Positions 10,993 to 22,243 of a stretch of DNA of 64,000 nucleotides are shown here, piece after piece. This DNA comes from Siphonodentalium dalli (lineage: Eukaryota > Mollusca > Scaphopoda > Gadilida > Siphonodentaliidae): NCBI GenBank assembly GCA_032622095.1, contig CP136061.1, positions 124,448,754 to 124,512,753 of the forward strand. Direction: 5' to 3'. The notes under the pieces are model-generated. The model had not been told where the DNA came from, made no database searches, and saw nothing but the letters and a program-made list of their open reading frames with translations. A program made the translations under genes and the position numbers. Every line of letters starts with the position of its first letter. Position 1 is the first letter of the stretch.

Positions 10993-12800
10993 GGCCGGAT
11001 TCGTCATCTCAGGTGTAAACCTCCGAGTTTAAACCTAGTTTAAACCTACATTGGCGGTCCAGCCAAACCGGGTCTAAGGGGGGCGTTTTTGTCGTTCGGT
11101 TTCCAGCTAATTGACAACTCGATTCGGTGATACGAGCAAGCAGTCAAACTACGCTCTTACCAATCGGACCAAAAGACAAGCCGATATAATGGTTATTGAC
11201 ATGTCATAAATTATCGCGAACACGTGCACGCTCATTGGATTTATTCATTTAGAAATGAGTATCGCTCATGGACCATTAATCCGATCTCTTTGTGGGTTTA
11301 AATCATCTGACAAAGGGCATGTCTATCAGCACGAGTTTCACGCGCTGTTTATAACTTTGTTTGTGATAGATTTTCTACACGATGCTTTACCCGCAAACAA
11401 ACTTTGGTGTATTTACATTCATATTTTGTATATATTAAAGGGTATAGGAGATGTATATACGTATGTTCGTTTGTCTGTTCGCAACTGTTCTAAAACTGAT
11501 TTGAATATAAGAAAATAAAATTTAAAAAAAAAATAATAAATTGTATTGTTAAATTGAGTAAGGAGTTGTATCTAACAAGAAACATATTTAAAATTTATAT
11601 TAATATTTTTTTGTTTTAAATTTAATTAAATATCTTTTTAAATTAAAATGTTCAAATGATCAAAATGTGCGCAAATTTGACGCAGGCTCCTTTCGCACGA
11701 AAGGGCCGCAGGCCCCTCTGACGCTGAATAAAGCTCCATAATCGAGTCAATACTGGACCAAGAGGTCAGTCAAGTAAAAGCAATTTGCTTATGAGTGCAC
11801 ACAAGAAGCGGCATCAGAACTGTTTGAAGTGGGCAACCATATTACATGCGTTGATTTTTTCAATGTAATAAATTTTCCGTCGTGCAGAAAATCAAAAAAG
11901 GTTCCCAGGTTTTGAACTGGTGGAATATTATGGGAATTTATGGGCGGAGCCAGAGTAGAGCTTTGTGGCATAATCTACATCAAAATATGTTATCAAATTT
12001 GACTCATATAGCGATATTAGTTTAGGAGTGCAAACTTTGTGTATAGCATATCTGGCCATGCAGTAGCATGGTTTTGGTGTCAAAATTAAAACGTTGAACC
12101 ATTCAAATTAATTCGTAAAAAACACCAGTATTTGTGATTGCCACAAGCCAAAAAAAAAAAACACACACAGGATAGTTGTAAAAATCATAATGAAGGAACA
12201 TGTCCATATCTGAGCAAAGCTCGCGTGCGAATGAATAAACTGTGACATGATAACAACAGTCGGCAGTCGCCACTTAGACACGCCCTCACTCGAGATAATT
12301 TACAGCTCCACCCTTTGATTGATTGTTTGACAATTTTAAACCTCGATGAAGAAAAGACGGATTCGTCATCTCAAGTTTAGCCTCGGTAAAGCTGGTTTAG
12401 CTGGATCACCGAATTATATGGTTTAGTTGCCGGTTTAAGCTTATAAAACGCAAACAAAATATCGAAATTGACAAAAATTAAGCCCCACATGCTTTATAGG
12501 TGTGACTGCTTCTCGCTTATAAATTTCCAATCAAAATATGGTCGCTGTCGTAATTATTGATTTTCGCAGTCAATAAAACGAGGCGGTCCGCATTAGGAAA
12601 GTACGATTAATTATCTCGACGATACAGAGACACTACTGCTAAACCACTGGTCTGGCTGGACCAGGTTTAAACCAGAGACGACGAATGCGTCACTTAGACC
12701 TGCGGTCGCGGGTTTAAACCACGGATTTTGCTGACTCACGGCGGTTTAAACCTAGAGGTGTACGTAGACCAAGTTTAAACCTGAGATGACGAATCGGACC
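10993..12800. mobile_element. DNA transposon remnant with TIR GATTCGTCATCTCAGG, nested
   Basis: The left end GGCCGGATTCGTCATCTCAGG-like text at 10993 is repeated inverted at 12776-12800 (CCTGAGATGACGAATCGGACC). Both ends run inward into GTTTAAACC motifs that alternate orientation. Ends of this form resemble PIF/Harbinger non-autonomous elements; this is an inference, and a target duplication is not clear. There is no transposase: the ORFs inside are short and unrecognised. A second copy of the same TIR is nested at 12357-12691. Confidence 0.6.
12357..12691. mobile_element. Nested MITE with the same TIR
   Basis: ACGGATTCGTCATCTC at 12357 faces GAGACGACGAATGCGT at 12676-12691. This gives a 335-bp element of the same terminal family sitting inside the larger one, near its right end. 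Confidence 0.6.
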
Positions 12801-15194
12801 CTAGTGTTCTAGCGCCAGGCAAATTGACACCCCGATTAGTCTTTCTTAAATTAATTAGCACTAATTTGGACAGGCCACGGGGAGGGAACAGGACCATGGT
12901 TCGGCCCGGTGTGAGAATTTTTTTAATCTGAACATGAAAATTGCACAATTCTAGTATCTGGACTGGCCTCAAGCTTTCCAATTGTTGGAAATTCCAATCT
13001 GACACCGGGCTAAGGTTGGAAAATCAAACTACCGGCGAGAACAATATCAACGCTCATATTGCTGCTGTGAAATTTCTAACTAATGTTGTGTCAGGTATGA
13101 AATTTCCAACTATTGAACAATTTGACCAAAGTGGTAGGGGGTGTCTCAGCCCCACCGCCGGTGTCGCTGTATAGCCACGTGGCATACAGCCTTTGGTGGG
13201 AAAATCCTCAAAACAAATATCACTAGATAGCGACCATTCCCGATCACATTCATTTTCTTTTAAAGTTTCTTTCTGTTGAATATCTTTAACCAATACCATC
13301 ATGTTCCGATGACCCCTGGTTGTTATATTCACGAGGGTGGACATGCGTCAACATTTCAATAGATCGAGCTGTCACCCGGTGCATACCCCAAACAAGGCAT
13401 ACCAACGTGTGTGACTTAGATGCGCCAAAGAATCAAGGGTGGGCTCAACATCTACAAATTTCATTCAGTTCCTATCTACGGTTGAAATATAAGCTTGAGC
13501 GAATGAAAAAAACTTATCCAGATGAAAACAAAAAGATTAGTTTTTTTAATTCCGCTATAAACTGGGGACGAATTAAATAAACAAATGGGACGCGAAACAT
13601 TCATTGGCTTCTATAAGGCATGCAATGAATTTTCACGTAACTATGCGTAGTTTGGCCGCGTAAAGAAGTCCCAGATAAATAAACTCTTCGGCGAATTTAA
13701 TGACATAACTTTTTAAACTCTTCATTCATTACAGCTTGTTGGAAACTATTGGAAGCCATAGTATTTTGAGCAGCGTACGTAATGTAACTTGAAACTGGTG
13801 ACACACCGGAAGTCAAAGGTCACCTGGCATTATTTCCTGTTATTAAACGAACGTTTAATATCACAATTGATAGAACGGGTTTATTGAATGGAATAAGTGA
13901 AGGGTCATGTAATAAAAAAAATATATAGTACAGGAAATGATAGCCACATCATTGGACACTTCTATCAAAGTCCTTCTGATGGAACACATCCTTACCAAAT
14001 TCCATCGAGATCCGATAACCTATTCTGAGATATCTGTTAGGACGGACGAATGATCATTTCCAGATAAACAAAGAGGAATAACTCTAGAACGGAAAATGGA
14101 GCAACAATATTCGTTACTTCTGTGAAAGACCTACTGATGACCAACATCTTAACCAAATTTGATTGAGATTCAATAACCTGTGGCTGAGATGTCTAGATGG
14201 ACGGACGACCCGACGGGTGTGTTACAATATACACACCATTTCATTCATGGAGGTACATGTGTATAATGGGAAGACTTGTGCAATATAGGTATGTTGGATA
14301 ATTTATTGACAGATTTAAATCATACTAGTAATAATATCATCCAAACTTAAGGGGTACTGTACTGTACACTAAATCCGGCCATTTTTGTGGCCATCTCCTA
14401 TTATACTCAACATAATATATGCAACAAATGATGAATTTTATCCAGGGATTAGTGCAAAATACACTCATGTGCTCTATGAACGATGCAAACAGCATGGTGA
14501 TTATAATGAACCTGAATTTATGACTCGAGTCATAAATTCATTTTCATTACAATTACCATGTTGTTTGTATTGTTCATATGGTAAATAAGTGTATTATGCA
14601 GTCATCATGGCCCGATTTCATTCATTTATTGCATATATTGTTGAGTATAAAAGAAGATGGTCCCAAAAATGACTGGATAATGTACAGTACTCCTTTAATA
14701 GAATAAATATATTAGACACATAATCTACACTATACAAATATCATATGAGTGAGGTGATAAACAGGTCATAATAAACCCCTAAAAAAAGTAAGTCCCCACC
14801 CCTGATATTTTCTAGGATATCTTTAGATGTGGTAATCAGAATACAATGACACTTTGGGAAGATAATATCTTATATTTAACCAACATATAGTATAATTAAT
14901 GATATGGTGAGAGGCTACATGCTTGAATGAACACCAATTGAATGGGAAGAGTCGACTTTAAAAAATCACTAGGTTCACTAAAGAGGGAACATGTTCACCT
15001 AGGCGGGATATTTGGTCATATTCAAATTTCATAATTATCAGTTAAAGACATGTCAAACTCTCATTGGTGACTAGGGCCCTATGGCACCATGAAAGCGAGC
15101 TGTCTGCAAAAGAGTGGATAATGATTCCAAATAATATGACAATCCTCCTTTGCTGCAAGAGGAATTGACAGCCTCATCTTGCACCATGGCTATA
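12801..15194. other. Intergenic with a dimeric divergent repeat (13,960-14,215)
   Basis: Apart from the family S copy at 12.87-13.19 kb, this stretch holds two divergent ~125-bp units at about 13960-14215 (shared words GATGGAACACATCCTTACCAA / GATGACCAACATCTTAACCA and GAGATATCTG / GAGATGTCTA). They end in GGACGGACG, the tail style of several other repeats here. No gene is seen. Confidence 0.4.
12870..13185. repeat. Dispersed repeat with GGAAATTTCCAAC motifs (family S), copy 1
   Basis: It shares phrases such as GTGAGAA...TTTT, AAATTGCA, and repeated AAATTTCCAAC / GTTGGAAATT in alternating orientation with 21805-22035, 38275-38745 and 45600-46110. The copy ends near a GGGGGTGT-CTCA box seen in the others. 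Non-coding. Confidence 0.5.
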
Positions 15195-15712
15195 TTAAAG
15201 GCATGGGTGGCGTTCATTGCAGAAATATTCATATTTGTTCAAATCGCCATCAACAGAAGGAATATTAAAATATATATAGTTTTGCTCATATTCCAAACAT
15301 AATCAGCACATAAATAGTATATTGTCGTCAAGACGTACGATGGTGTACGTAAACAAGAACCTGCTTGTGTTACAGACGTTTTGCTCCTGTTTACATAACA
15401 CAGCGCAATTCTATTGGTTAATCACACACAAATAATATAAACAGTCTTGATTATTTCCATATCAGGAAAATAACGCTCTTTATGTTTACCATATCCGGAT
15501 CTAAACAAAAGCCAGGTTCTGTAACGTTTATTTGCTTTTGTTTACATAACAAAGGCAAACATTTGACAATAACATACTGTTTATGACATATTTCTTATTG
15601 GTATCTGAACAAAGTCTGTCTCTATTTTACTTTTCTTTCTGTTTATGGCGGTTTTTGATGGAGCTGAATATTTTAACAGCATACCCACCTCCAACGTCGC
15701 CCGTATCTTTAA
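15195..15712. mobile_element. TTAA-type inverted-repeat element (family D), copy 2
   Basis: TTAA-AGGCATGGGTGGCG at 15195 and CGCCCGTATCT-TTAA ending at 15712 are inverted relatives of the ends of copies 1 and 3. The interior is in the opposite orientation to copy 1 (GTTTATGGCGGTTTTTGATG near 15640). It is 518 bp and non-coding. Confidence 0.65.
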
Positions 15713-15775
15713 ACCAGTGTCTACTGGTTGCAATAAGGGCACAGTGCCTCCAAGTCTTATCGTGATATGGGATTA

Positions 15776-15972
15776 CAGTAATGCCCTAAGTACTCGACTC
15801 CTTAACCATAGCAGAATTATGGGTAACTTTTCAGGATTTAGTCGGAAATATGGCTTGTTGCCATTCATCGGAAAGCTCTTGGGGAGAGCTTTCCGATGAA
15901 TGGCAACTAAATCCTGGAAAGTTACCCATAATTCTGCTGTGGTTAAGGAGTCAATTACTTAGGGCATTACTG
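15776..15972. mobile_element. Palindromic TA-flanked MITE (family P), copy 1
   Basis: It starts CAGTAATGCCCTAAGTACT and ends AGGGCATTACTG, with TA on both sides (15774-15775, 15973-15974). The two ~100-bp arms are reverse complements, except that the right arm lost about 16 bp of AGCCATATTTCCGACT. The CAGT terminus plus TA duplication fits Tc1/mariner-type mobilisation (inferred). Confidence 0.85.
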
Positions 15973-17040
15973 TACGTGTAAAACTAATCTGTTCTTCACA
16001 TCAGTATTTAATTGAGTTTTCTACACCCATAACAGTTTTGTGAATTTTTAAATAACTACTACCTCCACACAAACTTCTCACTCAAGCATGAAAGCACTCT
16101 CATGACTGCGGGTGGGCATTAGTCCTAATATACAGAATATACATGTCAAATTTCCCCGACATTGGCATCACGATTCTTGAGATACTGTGTAATCTTTCAG
16201 GGGGAACGTACTTATCTTGAGGTGTATACATTAAAATAGTCACTTCTAAGAATGAATTTCTATTATAGAAATATTGAATGGCCACTCATACAAGATGTTG
16301 AAAGCAAAATTAGGTTGGGAAAAATGATCTAGTCTTGAAAATAAGAAAGTTTTTATAAGAGATCTGACTGGTTGACATAATGTAGCAACTGGATTTTGAA
16401 TGATCACCAAGTTTATAAAACCATTATTTTATGTTCAAAACCCCTTGCCACAATGAACCACCATACATTTATTATATTTTCCTGTACTTACATGCGAAGA
16501 GTAATTTGAAGGAAAATGAGATACAGATTGTGACTGCTATCGGCATTGCATGTGAGCATTTGTGGTTTAATATAAGCGAAACCACTTGCTGGCAAACACG
16601 GCCGATTCCAGAGAGTATCCCTGTCCAATTCCCTAAATTATACCCAACCCATCGGCAAAGGTCAAAGGTCTTGAGTAGCACCCATTTGTAAACAGTCAAC
16701 ATTGCGCAGGTTTTGGTCAAAATTGTATGACAATTTAGTGAGGTTGTCACACCTGCAAATCGGCACCGCATTGTTGTTATTTTTATTTTGGGAATTTCCC
16801 TGACTAGATGACTTTATACTAATGACAGTGTCAATGACACTGTAACTCAACTTGGGAAGGAGTTTATTTTTTGCTGACAATGAATAGAATGACAAAGAAG
16901 GAAAGCCAAAATGTTACAGTAAAGGTCTTACATTGTGTAGATGAAATTATTTTCATTTCAAACATTTCACCACTAAAATAATGTGGGCTGCAGTGTGTGC
17001 GGATGGATTCAAATTAGAAATTCAAGATTTTTTTTTTAAC
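15973..17040. other. Intergenic, no gene seen
   Basis: Short overlapping ORFs on both strands show no domain. No repeat structure that I can name. Confidence 0.25.
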
Positions 17041-17660
17041 ATTATTTCAGAAATAATCAATGGCTCCCATCTAGAGGTCACCCCGGAGTTTGGGGATGAT
17101 AGGATGATGAGGGATGTGGCCAGTAGGGTGTGCCAAAGGATTTAGTTATGCAAAGAGTAAAATCCAAGATGGATACAGGCCGCCATGTTTTTCATCAAAT
17201 TTTGGAAACAATCGATGGCTCCCATCTAGAGGTGACCCCAAAGTCCCATATCAAGTTGGGTGGTGTGTAGGGTCAGGCAAAGTATTAGTCATGCAAAGAG
17301 TAAAATTCAAGATGTCTTTCATCGAAAATGACTAAAATTTGATAGCTCCCATCCAGAGGTGATCCTAAACATGCCTTTAAATTTTCAAAACATTTCTCTA
17401 ATAAATGTGGTCTACAGGGTGTGCCGATGGATTCAAATTTGAAATCCAAAATGGGTGCTGGCGGCCATGTTTTTCAATGAATTTTGGAACAAATTGAAAG
17501 CTCCCATCTAGAGGTCACACAGAAGATCATTATGAAGTTTGGTGATGAACAGATGAGGGATGCAGCCTGTCGGATGAGCCAAAGGAAATTGTTGATGGAT
17601 GCACAGACGGATAGACGGACGGATGGATGCCAACCGACGGCAATAGTTCAAACTTTATAA
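17041..17660. repeat. Divergent tandem repeat, ~125-156-bp units
   Basis: The phrase GGCTCCCATCTAGAGGT, or a variant, recurs at about 17060, 17217, 17343 and 17500. Each is followed by AAGTTTGG...-GATGAGGGATG and TTCAAATT-AAATTCAAGAT text. The block ends in CAGACGGATAGACGGACGG. Units differ by many substitutions, so the array is old. Confidence 0.7.
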
Positions 17661-17744
17661 AGTAAAGTTGAGCTAAAAATAGATGCTACTTCTCAACGAT
17701 GACCTCCGCCTGACCAATGGAGAGCAAGTGATTTCGATTATAGC

Positions 17745-17917
17745 CAAGTCTGGAAATAGTGTATGTTAATTTGAGGCTATAGATACCTCCCAGAAGATGA
17801 GGCCTAAGCAGAATGAGGTCACCGCAGAATGGTAACCCACAGTGTTGGGTAGCATAACTAAATTCACCCTCTGGGAACCTCATTCTGCAAATGACAGACA
17901 TACTATTTCCAGGCTTG
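17745..17917. mobile_element. Palindromic element with AGAATGAGGTCCCCAGAGG core (family Q), copy 1
   Basis: Ends CAAGTCTGGAAATAGTGTAT and the inverse of CCAGGCTTG. The inner arms (GAATGAGGT / ACCTCATTC) form a hairpin. The flanks ATTATAGC and AGTATAGC match 7 of 8, suggesting an 8-bp duplication. Non-coding. Confidence 0.6.
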
Positions 17918-18433
17918 AGTATAGCTTGCCATTCGAATCCCATGCCATGAGTGTTCATTTAAACTAGACTTCTTCTAAATATAGAAACTAAATAAATTTA
18001 TAGAAGTTGCATATTGAAGCAGCAAAGCTTATGAACAGAACAATGACAGAAATCCATGATAATAAATTATTCACAACCAACATAACAAAAATGATGCAAT
18101 GCATGCAGAAGACATAACGCATATTACCGGAAAAGCTTTTAGGGAGAGAATATGGCATATAAAACTCCATAAGAGAGTTAAATCTTCAGATATTTGTCAT
18201 GAATAATTGAAATTTCAATAAAATTAATAAACAGAAGATGTCAGTCTTCTCGTGAACAGTATTATATGAATCTATTTTATATTATAACATTTAGTAGATA
18301 GTAACAGGATTAAACATTTAATATTATAAGGTAACACAATGACAACAACATTAGCCATGCCCCCATGACATGTGCATGACAGGATAACACTACATTATGG
18401 ATAATATAGAGAATGAGAAGATGAGGATAGACT

Positions 18434-18698
18434 TTAACCCTTCAATGACTGGAGCTTCCTGATATTTTTCAAAACCCCTGTGCCAATGCATTCTCTTATA
18501 TATGTGAGTCCCCCATAGGGAGCTTTGCATTTATATAAGAGAAAACATTGGCCTGACAATATTTACTTGGACCTTGTAAGCCAGTGCATTCTTTTATATA
18601 TGTGAAGATCCCTATGGGAGACTGGCATATATAAGAGAATACACTGGCACATGATCTTTAATGCTGCACCAGCACAGCTCCAGCAATGAAGGGGTTAA
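18434..18698. mobile_element. TTAA-type element with paired hairpins (family A), copy 1
   Basis: TTAA-CCCTT...GGAGCTTCC at the left and CAGCTCC...GAAGGGG-TTAA at the right. Inside are two consecutive palindromes built on TTCTCTTATATATG and CATATATAAGAGAA with CCCATAGGGA at their centres. Copies are at 27003, 31537 and, truncated, 47397. The TTAA plus CCCTT ends suggest piggyBac mobilisation (inferred). Confidence 0.75.
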
Positions 18699-18774
18699 GG
18701 TGGCACTGAGGTGGCCAATTTTGACACTCTCACAGAAATTTCAAAAACTGGATGTCGCAGTAAACTAGTCATTG

Positions 18775-18905
18775 TTTCCAGGCCTGAGAATAAGGTGCCT
18801 TCATTTGCAGAATGAGGTCCCCAGAGGGTGAATTTAGTGACGCTATCCTGCATAGCAGGCCAGCATCACTAAATTTATCATTATGCTTAGGCCTCATCTC
18901 GTCTG
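18775..18905. mobile_element. Family Q, copy 2 (partial)
   Basis: Contains TTTGCAGAATGAGGTCCCCA followed by GTGAATTTAGTGACGCTATC and its inverted arm. The right terminus is degraded after TTATGCTTAGGCCTCATC. Confidence 0.5.
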
Positions 18906-18959
18906 TAAAGTTTCTTTATTATAAAATTTCTATAGAAACTACTTCACATAGATTATATT

Positions 18960-19215
18960 TCTTTTTTAGTTTAGTTTCTTTATATTCCCAAATTGGCAGA
19001 TGACAAATTGCATAATCGAGGTTCCCGATGGATGTACATCACAATATTCACCATTTGGGAACTTCAATCTGAGACAATGTCTCCCATCAGGCCATGCAGA
19101 ATGAGGTCCCCAGAGGGTTAATTTGGTGATACTAGCCCTCTATGAGGGATAGCGTCACTAAATTCACCCTCTGGGGACCTCATTCTTCAGATGACAGGCA
19201 CACTGAACGCAGGCT
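18960..19215. mobile_element. Family Q, copy 3
   Basis: A longer variant that begins with the CAAATTGCATAATCGAGGT module also seen at 31.14, 52.15 and 55.26 kb. It continues into the GAATGAGGTCCCCAGAGG palindrome and its inverse CCTCTGGGGACCTCATTC. Confidence 0.55.
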
Positions 19216-19368
19216 TGATTGTTTCAGGAACTATAGGCACTGTTGAGATTCAAAGGGAGATAATAAATACCTCAGAATTTGGTGACATGTTTTTGAACAG
19301 AAAAAATAATTCTGAAAACTATATTAATTCAAACTGAAAATCACAAAGCAGAAATCTCTTAATATTGT

Positions 19369-19580
19369 CAAGCCTTGAAATAGCATGTCTGTCATTTGCA
19401 GAATGAGGTCCCCAGAGGGTGAATGTAGTGATGCTACCCCGCATAGTGGGCTAGCATCACCAAATTCACCCTCTGGGGACCTCATTCTGCTTACAACTCG
19501 GCAGATTGAAGTTCCCAGAGGGTGAATTTGGTGATGGGGACCTCATTCTGCTAATGACAGGCACACTATTTCAAGGCTTG
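19369..19580. mobile_element. Family Q, copy 4 (best ends)
   Basis: CAAGCCTTGAAATAGCATGT at the left and the inverse of CAAGCCTTGAAATAGTGTGC at the right (ending 19580) give long terminal inverted repeats. The flanks AATATTGT / TATATTGT match 7 of 8. The palindromic core is intact, then partly duplicated. Confidence 0.65.
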
Positions 19581-19642
19581 TATATTGTAATCTAGTACAC
19601 TCACTGATTTATTAGTTCAAAAAGATTCACTTTGGTATAGGT

Positions 19643-20179
19643 CAGGGTTCGCGCTGCCACTTGCCAAATTAGCCAATGGCAAAAATAATTTACAGTTGGC
19701 AAAAAATATGTTCATTTGGCAAATGATTTGACATGTCGCTTTTTAAATTATCAAGAAAGAAAACTATTGGTCACTCATGGAATTAATTTCAGGAAAGCAT
19801 TGCAATTAGTGGTGGTCTATAAAGTTAGGAAATGTTATCAAGATGCAGTTAATCTGATAGCAATAGTATCGATGAGATTACTATATTATTTATTGCTGTG
19901 GTGTTTACATATAGATAATCCTCTTATGTATTTTACCTTCTGGTGAAGCAACCCTTCAACAATCGTATTATCCAGTAATTAGTTTGTTTTTCTATGAAAA
20001 ACCACAGTAGAGAGGCAAGAATTATTAATAATTAACAGCTTTCCTATCGATAACAACAGTTTTTCAAACAGCACTTGTTGAAATATAAGACTCAATTTTG
20101 CAGAAACTAATAGCATTTTGCAATTTCTAAAAAATATTTTCATTTGGCAAAAGTAAATTTCGGTCCAGCGGGAACCCTG
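19643..20179. mobile_element. hAT-like non-autonomous element
   Basis: Terminal inverted repeats CAGGGTTCGCGCTG and CAGCGGGAACCCTG are flanked by GTATAGGT (19635-19642) and GTATAGGC (20180-20187). This is an 8-bp duplication with one mismatch, the hallmark size of hAT elements. The 537-bp interior is AT-rich; one 76-codon ORF inside has no recognisable domain. Confidence 0.75.
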
Positions 20180-20187
20180 GTATAGGC

Positions 20188-22156
20188 TATGGGTTTTCTT
20201 TTGAAAAACAGGAAAGTATTTGGAAAGTATTTTGAGAAAGTGTCCAAAATTGCTTGCATACTATCTTTTCCTGAAAAATAAACCAATAATTGCACTAGAT
20301 AGGTGCTATAGCTTTTAGATGAAATCCATACATTTGAGGATGTAACTTCAATTATGGAAGATTAAGTTTCTGAAAAATTTGCCATATTAACCATCAATGT
20401 TGAATTTAGCCATCTCAATGCAATGAATGAATGAATAGAGCATTGCTACATACGTCTTAGCTGTATAGAAAATTACTACATGGTGAACATTTTCAGAGAA
20501 CTAGTTAATAGTAAATAGCGCAATAACAAAACCATACAAATTTCGATGTCCTTTGTATCATAACCTACATTCTTTACTTTTATTCAAGATTATCATGAGA
20601 CAGTACTTCCAGGATAAATATAATTGTGCATAAAACACAGTAACCAAGACTGCTTCGATAACTATTTCTTCAAATTTGTGTGAGCACATTTTTTTGTATA
20701 CAAGTACCATTGTAAAAATATATAATAATTTCTAGCAATTTAGATTCAAGCTGAAAAAAACTTTCTGGTTCACATTATATATTAGATTAAAGGTGTTGTA
20801 TTGAAAAAAATAGAAAATGGACATTAATATGCGAACAAAGCAGTATTTCCTGACTTATATTTGTTATAAATTATTAGCCAGGTTCAGTCAATGCACACGT
20901 AACTTATAACCTTGTTGCTATTGACAATGAAAAACACATGAACATTGCGACTACACTACACGTACATTGTCAATTAGTATCGATAGTTTATGTCTGTCGT
21001 GTAAGATGTAGCATACTAAACTTGTAACAAAGAGGAATAATCCAATCTGATAATAAGAGCAAACCTATAAGGTAATCCACTAAACTGCACCGAGAGATTT
21101 TATTTTAACTGAAACTAATGGACCTTACCACAGCTATCAATCAAATAATTATTAGCAGACTCAGTCGCTTGCTATATTGAGAATTTTGTTCACCCAAATT
21201 GTTATATACATATAAATTGCAAATTTTCAAACAACTTTTTTGTTGTCAAATCATATTGTACTCTGAAAATTACATGTAGATTTGAAAAATTCATCAATAA
21301 TTATAACATTGTTTTTCATTTTGCGTGACAGTTTTTCACAAATGATGACCAAAAGAATGTATGATCCCAGTTGTATTGTAGCCTATATTCATCACTGTAA
21401 ACTAATTAATCTGTTTCTACATACGTCTTGTCCTCCTAGCAACCATAAGCTCCTCTCGCTAATGAATATCTATGGGAAGCGCCATTGACCCCATTGATGA
21501 TCACACATTGATTTGACATCTATATATATATAAACATGTAGGTTATGGCTACAGAATCAGATGACGTTTCTCGGCAGATCCATCTCTATAACAATAGCAG
21601 AGTAACACATGTTACAAGTTACATGTATGTGTGGCTGAACCTGGCTATAATAACAACTCGATCAAGTTTTGATGATAATATCATTTATGCCCATTTATAT
21701 ATTAAATACCTCCTAAATAAGACTTACAAATTGTCTTGAATATTAACCAGGTTCATGAGTTGGCACTAACAATTACAACCGTTTGAACTATGAAAGATTC
21801 CAGTCAGGGATGTGTCTCACCCCCACCATATTGGCGAACATTTCATGCCTCACACACTCACACAACAGTAAGCAGAAATTTCAGACAAAATGGCAATTAG
21901 TTGGAAAGTTTCATCCATGGGGGGGGGGGGGGGGGGAAGTATTAGGTTGGAAATTTCCAACACTTAGAATGTCTAAGAAATTGGAACCGAAGGGGGGGAG
22001 GAATTTCTCAGATTCGGAGAAAAGCGAAACATGACAGAAACAACACAAATAGATCACATAGGCAGCTGAACAACAGATAACATTAGACTAATGGACGGAA
22101 AATGGTCAGATTCTCCTTCGATCACGATTTATGCTTTGAATTAACAAGAGCTATTC
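20188..22156. other. 3' flank of RABL2, no gene seen
   Basis: AT-rich DNA downstream of the minus-strand RABL2 stop. No canonical reverse AATAAA is seen in the first 250 bases past the stop, so the 3' UTR end is not placed. A family S repeat copy with a poly-G tract lies at 21805-22035. Confidence 0.3.
21805..22035. repeat. Family S dispersed repeat, copy 2, with G17-type run
   Basis: Starts CAGTCAGGGATGTGTCTCAC, the inverse of the ends at 38.74 and 46.10 kb (CATGTCCCTG, CCACGTCCCTG). It has TTGGAAAGTTTC and TTGGAAATTTCCAA motifs and a long G tract at 21919-21937. Confidence 0.5.
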
Positions 22157-22243
22157 TCAGCTTTTTGAACTGTCACCATTCTGTTTGTCGTTGGATTTCT
22201 CTGTTTTTTTGGCAGCATCTTGTTTCGCTTCCAGCTCCATGAT
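22157..22243 (-). CDS. RABL2: RABL2 exon 8 and stop
   Basis: Acceptor CATACATAG, 87 nt including TGA at 22157-22159. Encodes the hydrophilic tail IMELEAKQDAAKK... (196-223) rich in K, S and D. Confidence 0.85.
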   Translation of the reverse strand: MMELEAKQDAAKKTEKSNDKQNGDSSKS

